Of a DNA stretch of 64,000 nt, positions 59,493 through 64,000 are shown piece by piece (position 1 is the first letter of the stretch; each line of letters starts with the position of its first letter). The stretch covers positions 33,291 through 97,290 of the forward strand of contig NZ_KB903225.1 of assembly GCF_000379625.1 (NCBI RefSeq), read 5' to 3'. Source of the stretch: Actinomycetospora chiangmaiensis DSM 45062 (GTDB taxonomy: Bacteria; Actinomycetota; Actinomycetes; Mycobacteriales; Pseudonocardiaceae). The position numbers and the translations under genes are program-made. Under the pieces are notes generated by a model. It did not search any database and was not told where the DNA came from. It was given only the letters and a program-made list of their open reading frames with translations.

Positions 59493-60335
59493 CTACAGCG
59501 TCGCCAGCAGCGCGTCCGCGAGTTCTCCGGCCGCGGCGGGCGCCCGGCGCAGGAAGAGCTCCGGCTCGATCAGCTCGAGCTCCATCACCACCGGCTCGCC
59601 GTCGATGCGCACCAGGTCCACCCGGGCCGCGTGCACCGGGGCCGGGGCGTGCGCGAGGGCCCGCTCGGCGACGGCGAGCTCCCGCAGGGTCGGCTCGTGG
59701 TCCTCCAGCCGTCCGCCGTGGCGCTCGTGCACGAGGAACCCGTCGGCCGCCGGGTACTTCCGCACCGCGTGCGACCACCGGTCGCCCAGCCGGATCAGCG
59801 ACACCTCCCCCTCGGAGGCGATCGACTCGACGGCGGGCTGCACCAGTACGTCCACGGCGGCGGCGAGCCCCGCGAGGGTCCCCTCGAGCTCCGGGCCGGT
59901 CCCGCGGAACGTCTCCCGGCCGCCGGCCGACACCGCGGGCTTGACGACGACCCGCGACGGTCCGAGCGGCTCCGGCGTCGACCCGGCCGGCACGAGCCGC
60001 GTCGGCACCACCGGCACCCCGGCCTCGGAGAGCTCCACGAGGTAGCGCTTGTGGGAGTTCCACTCCAGGACCTCGAGCGGGTTCTGCAGCACCGTCCGCG
60101 ACGCCACCGAGCGCGCCCAGGCCAGGAACTCGTCCCGCCGCCCCGTGTAGTCCCACGTCGTGCGCACCGCCACCAGGTCGGCCGCCGACCAGCCCGCCAC
60201 GTCGTCCGGGGTGTCCCACGGCTCCACCCGGGCCTGCACCCCACGGTCGGCCAGCGCGGCGACCAACGGCTGGTTCTCCGCGTCGATGCGCTCGGAACGC
60301 ACCCGGGTGCTGGCGACGATCACGGTGGCGGCCAC
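59493..60335 (-). CDS. ATP-grasp domain protein
   Basis: A 280-residue ATP-grasp ligase-like protein. The pre-ATP-grasp region reads TVIVASTRVRSERIDAENQPLVAALADRG, the central domain has LGPSRVVVKPAVSAGGRETFRG with the ATP-binding Lys and Gly loop, and the end has VDLVRIDGEPVVMELELIEPELFL with metal-binding Glu residues. RimK-like; substrate unknown. GTG 60335 is chosen. Confidence 0.82.
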   Translation of the reverse strand: MAATVIVASTRVRSERIDAENQPLVAALADRGVQARVEPWDTPDDVAGWSAADLVAVRTTWDYTGRRDEFLAWARSVASRTVLQNPLEVLEWNSHKRYLVELSEAGVPVVPTRLVPAGSTPEPLGPSRVVVKPAVSAGGRETFRGTGPELEGTLAGLAAAVDVLVQPAVESIASEGEVSLIRLGDRWSHAVRKYPAADGFLVHERHGGRLEDHEPTLRELAVAERALAHAPAPVHAARVDLVRIDGEPVVMELELIEPELFLRRAPAAAGELADALLATL

Positions 60336-60371
60336 GTGATCATCGTCCCCGTCGCCGCGCCCGCCCAACCA

Positions 60372-64000
<3,629 letters not shown>

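Overview
The window is a very GC-rich actinobacterial chromosome segment, dense with short intergenic gaps, GTG starts and 4-nt start/stop overlaps. Mycothiol-type and F420-type enzyme families, a cysM-cysO-mec cluster, a class F sortase, a WhiB-free housekeeping core that matches mycobacterial gene order (pncB, clpS, DUF2017, mec, cysO, cysM, rhomboid, Rv1339-like, rph, rdgB; and serB2-ctaD) all point to the Actinomycetia, most likely a Pseudonocardiales member. Genus cannot be fixed from the sequence alone.

Layout. 1-4 kb: end of a hydrolase, a Mph/APH-like kinase, an HTTM membrane pair, and a secreted Ser/Thr-repeat protein coupled to a class F sortase. 4-10.8 kb: an AftB-like membrane glycosyltransferase, an acyl-CoA dehydrogenase, an MFS carrier and an acetolactate-synthase-like ThDP enzyme. 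10.8-16.3 kb: a 1048-residue membrane-anchored cutinase / polysaccharide-lyase-like / GH12 fusion followed by a DPP IV-type peptidase. 16-20.5 kb: three regulator-target pairs with visible palindromic operators (LysR/hydrolase, TetR/NAD-binding protein, a small HTH gene). 20.6-27.5 kb: a class III cyclase-ATPase-TPR protein, a Crp/Fnr regulator and TrpRS. 28-35.6 kb: HIT protein (apparently frameshifted near its C-terminus), amidotransferase, LLM flavoprotein, GT39-like transferase, SDR, and a mucin-like surface protein. 35.7-38.2 kb: ornithine decarboxylase and a fused AdoMet decarboxylase-aminopropyltransferase, a compact polyamine operon. 38.4-43.4 kb: cadmium-type transporter, DUF3558 lipoprotein pair, acyl-CoA synthetase/thioesterase, peroxiredoxin and an unusual tRNA-Leu(UAG). 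43.5-54.9 kb: the conserved actinobacterial rdgB-rph ... cysM-cysO-mec-clpS block and the NAD salvage genes pncB and pncA. 55-64 kb: desaturase, DinG helicase, ATP-grasp enzyme, Pth2-like protein, SerB and the 5'-truncated ctaD.

How genes work together. CysM, CysO and Mec form the thiocarboxylate cysteine pathway. PncA and PncB make nicotinate mononucleotide from nicotinamide, and both appear to use leaderless promoters of the same design. ODC plus SpeD-SpeE would convert ornithine to spermidine. A putative cAMP loop is spread over the window: cyclase (20.9 kb), Crp-type regulator (25.8 kb) and an Rv1339-type phosphodiesterase homologue (47.8 kb).

Non-coding structure is the most unusual aspect. 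A 14-19 bp word (TTCCCGACGACGGG) recurs exactly seven times, in three reading frames and between genes. A separate ~55 bp repeat occurs three times, always just downstream of a gene and in the same orientation relative to it. Several long perfect inverted repeats sit between convergent genes. No CRISPR, insertion sequence, phage or secondary-metabolite cluster is visible.
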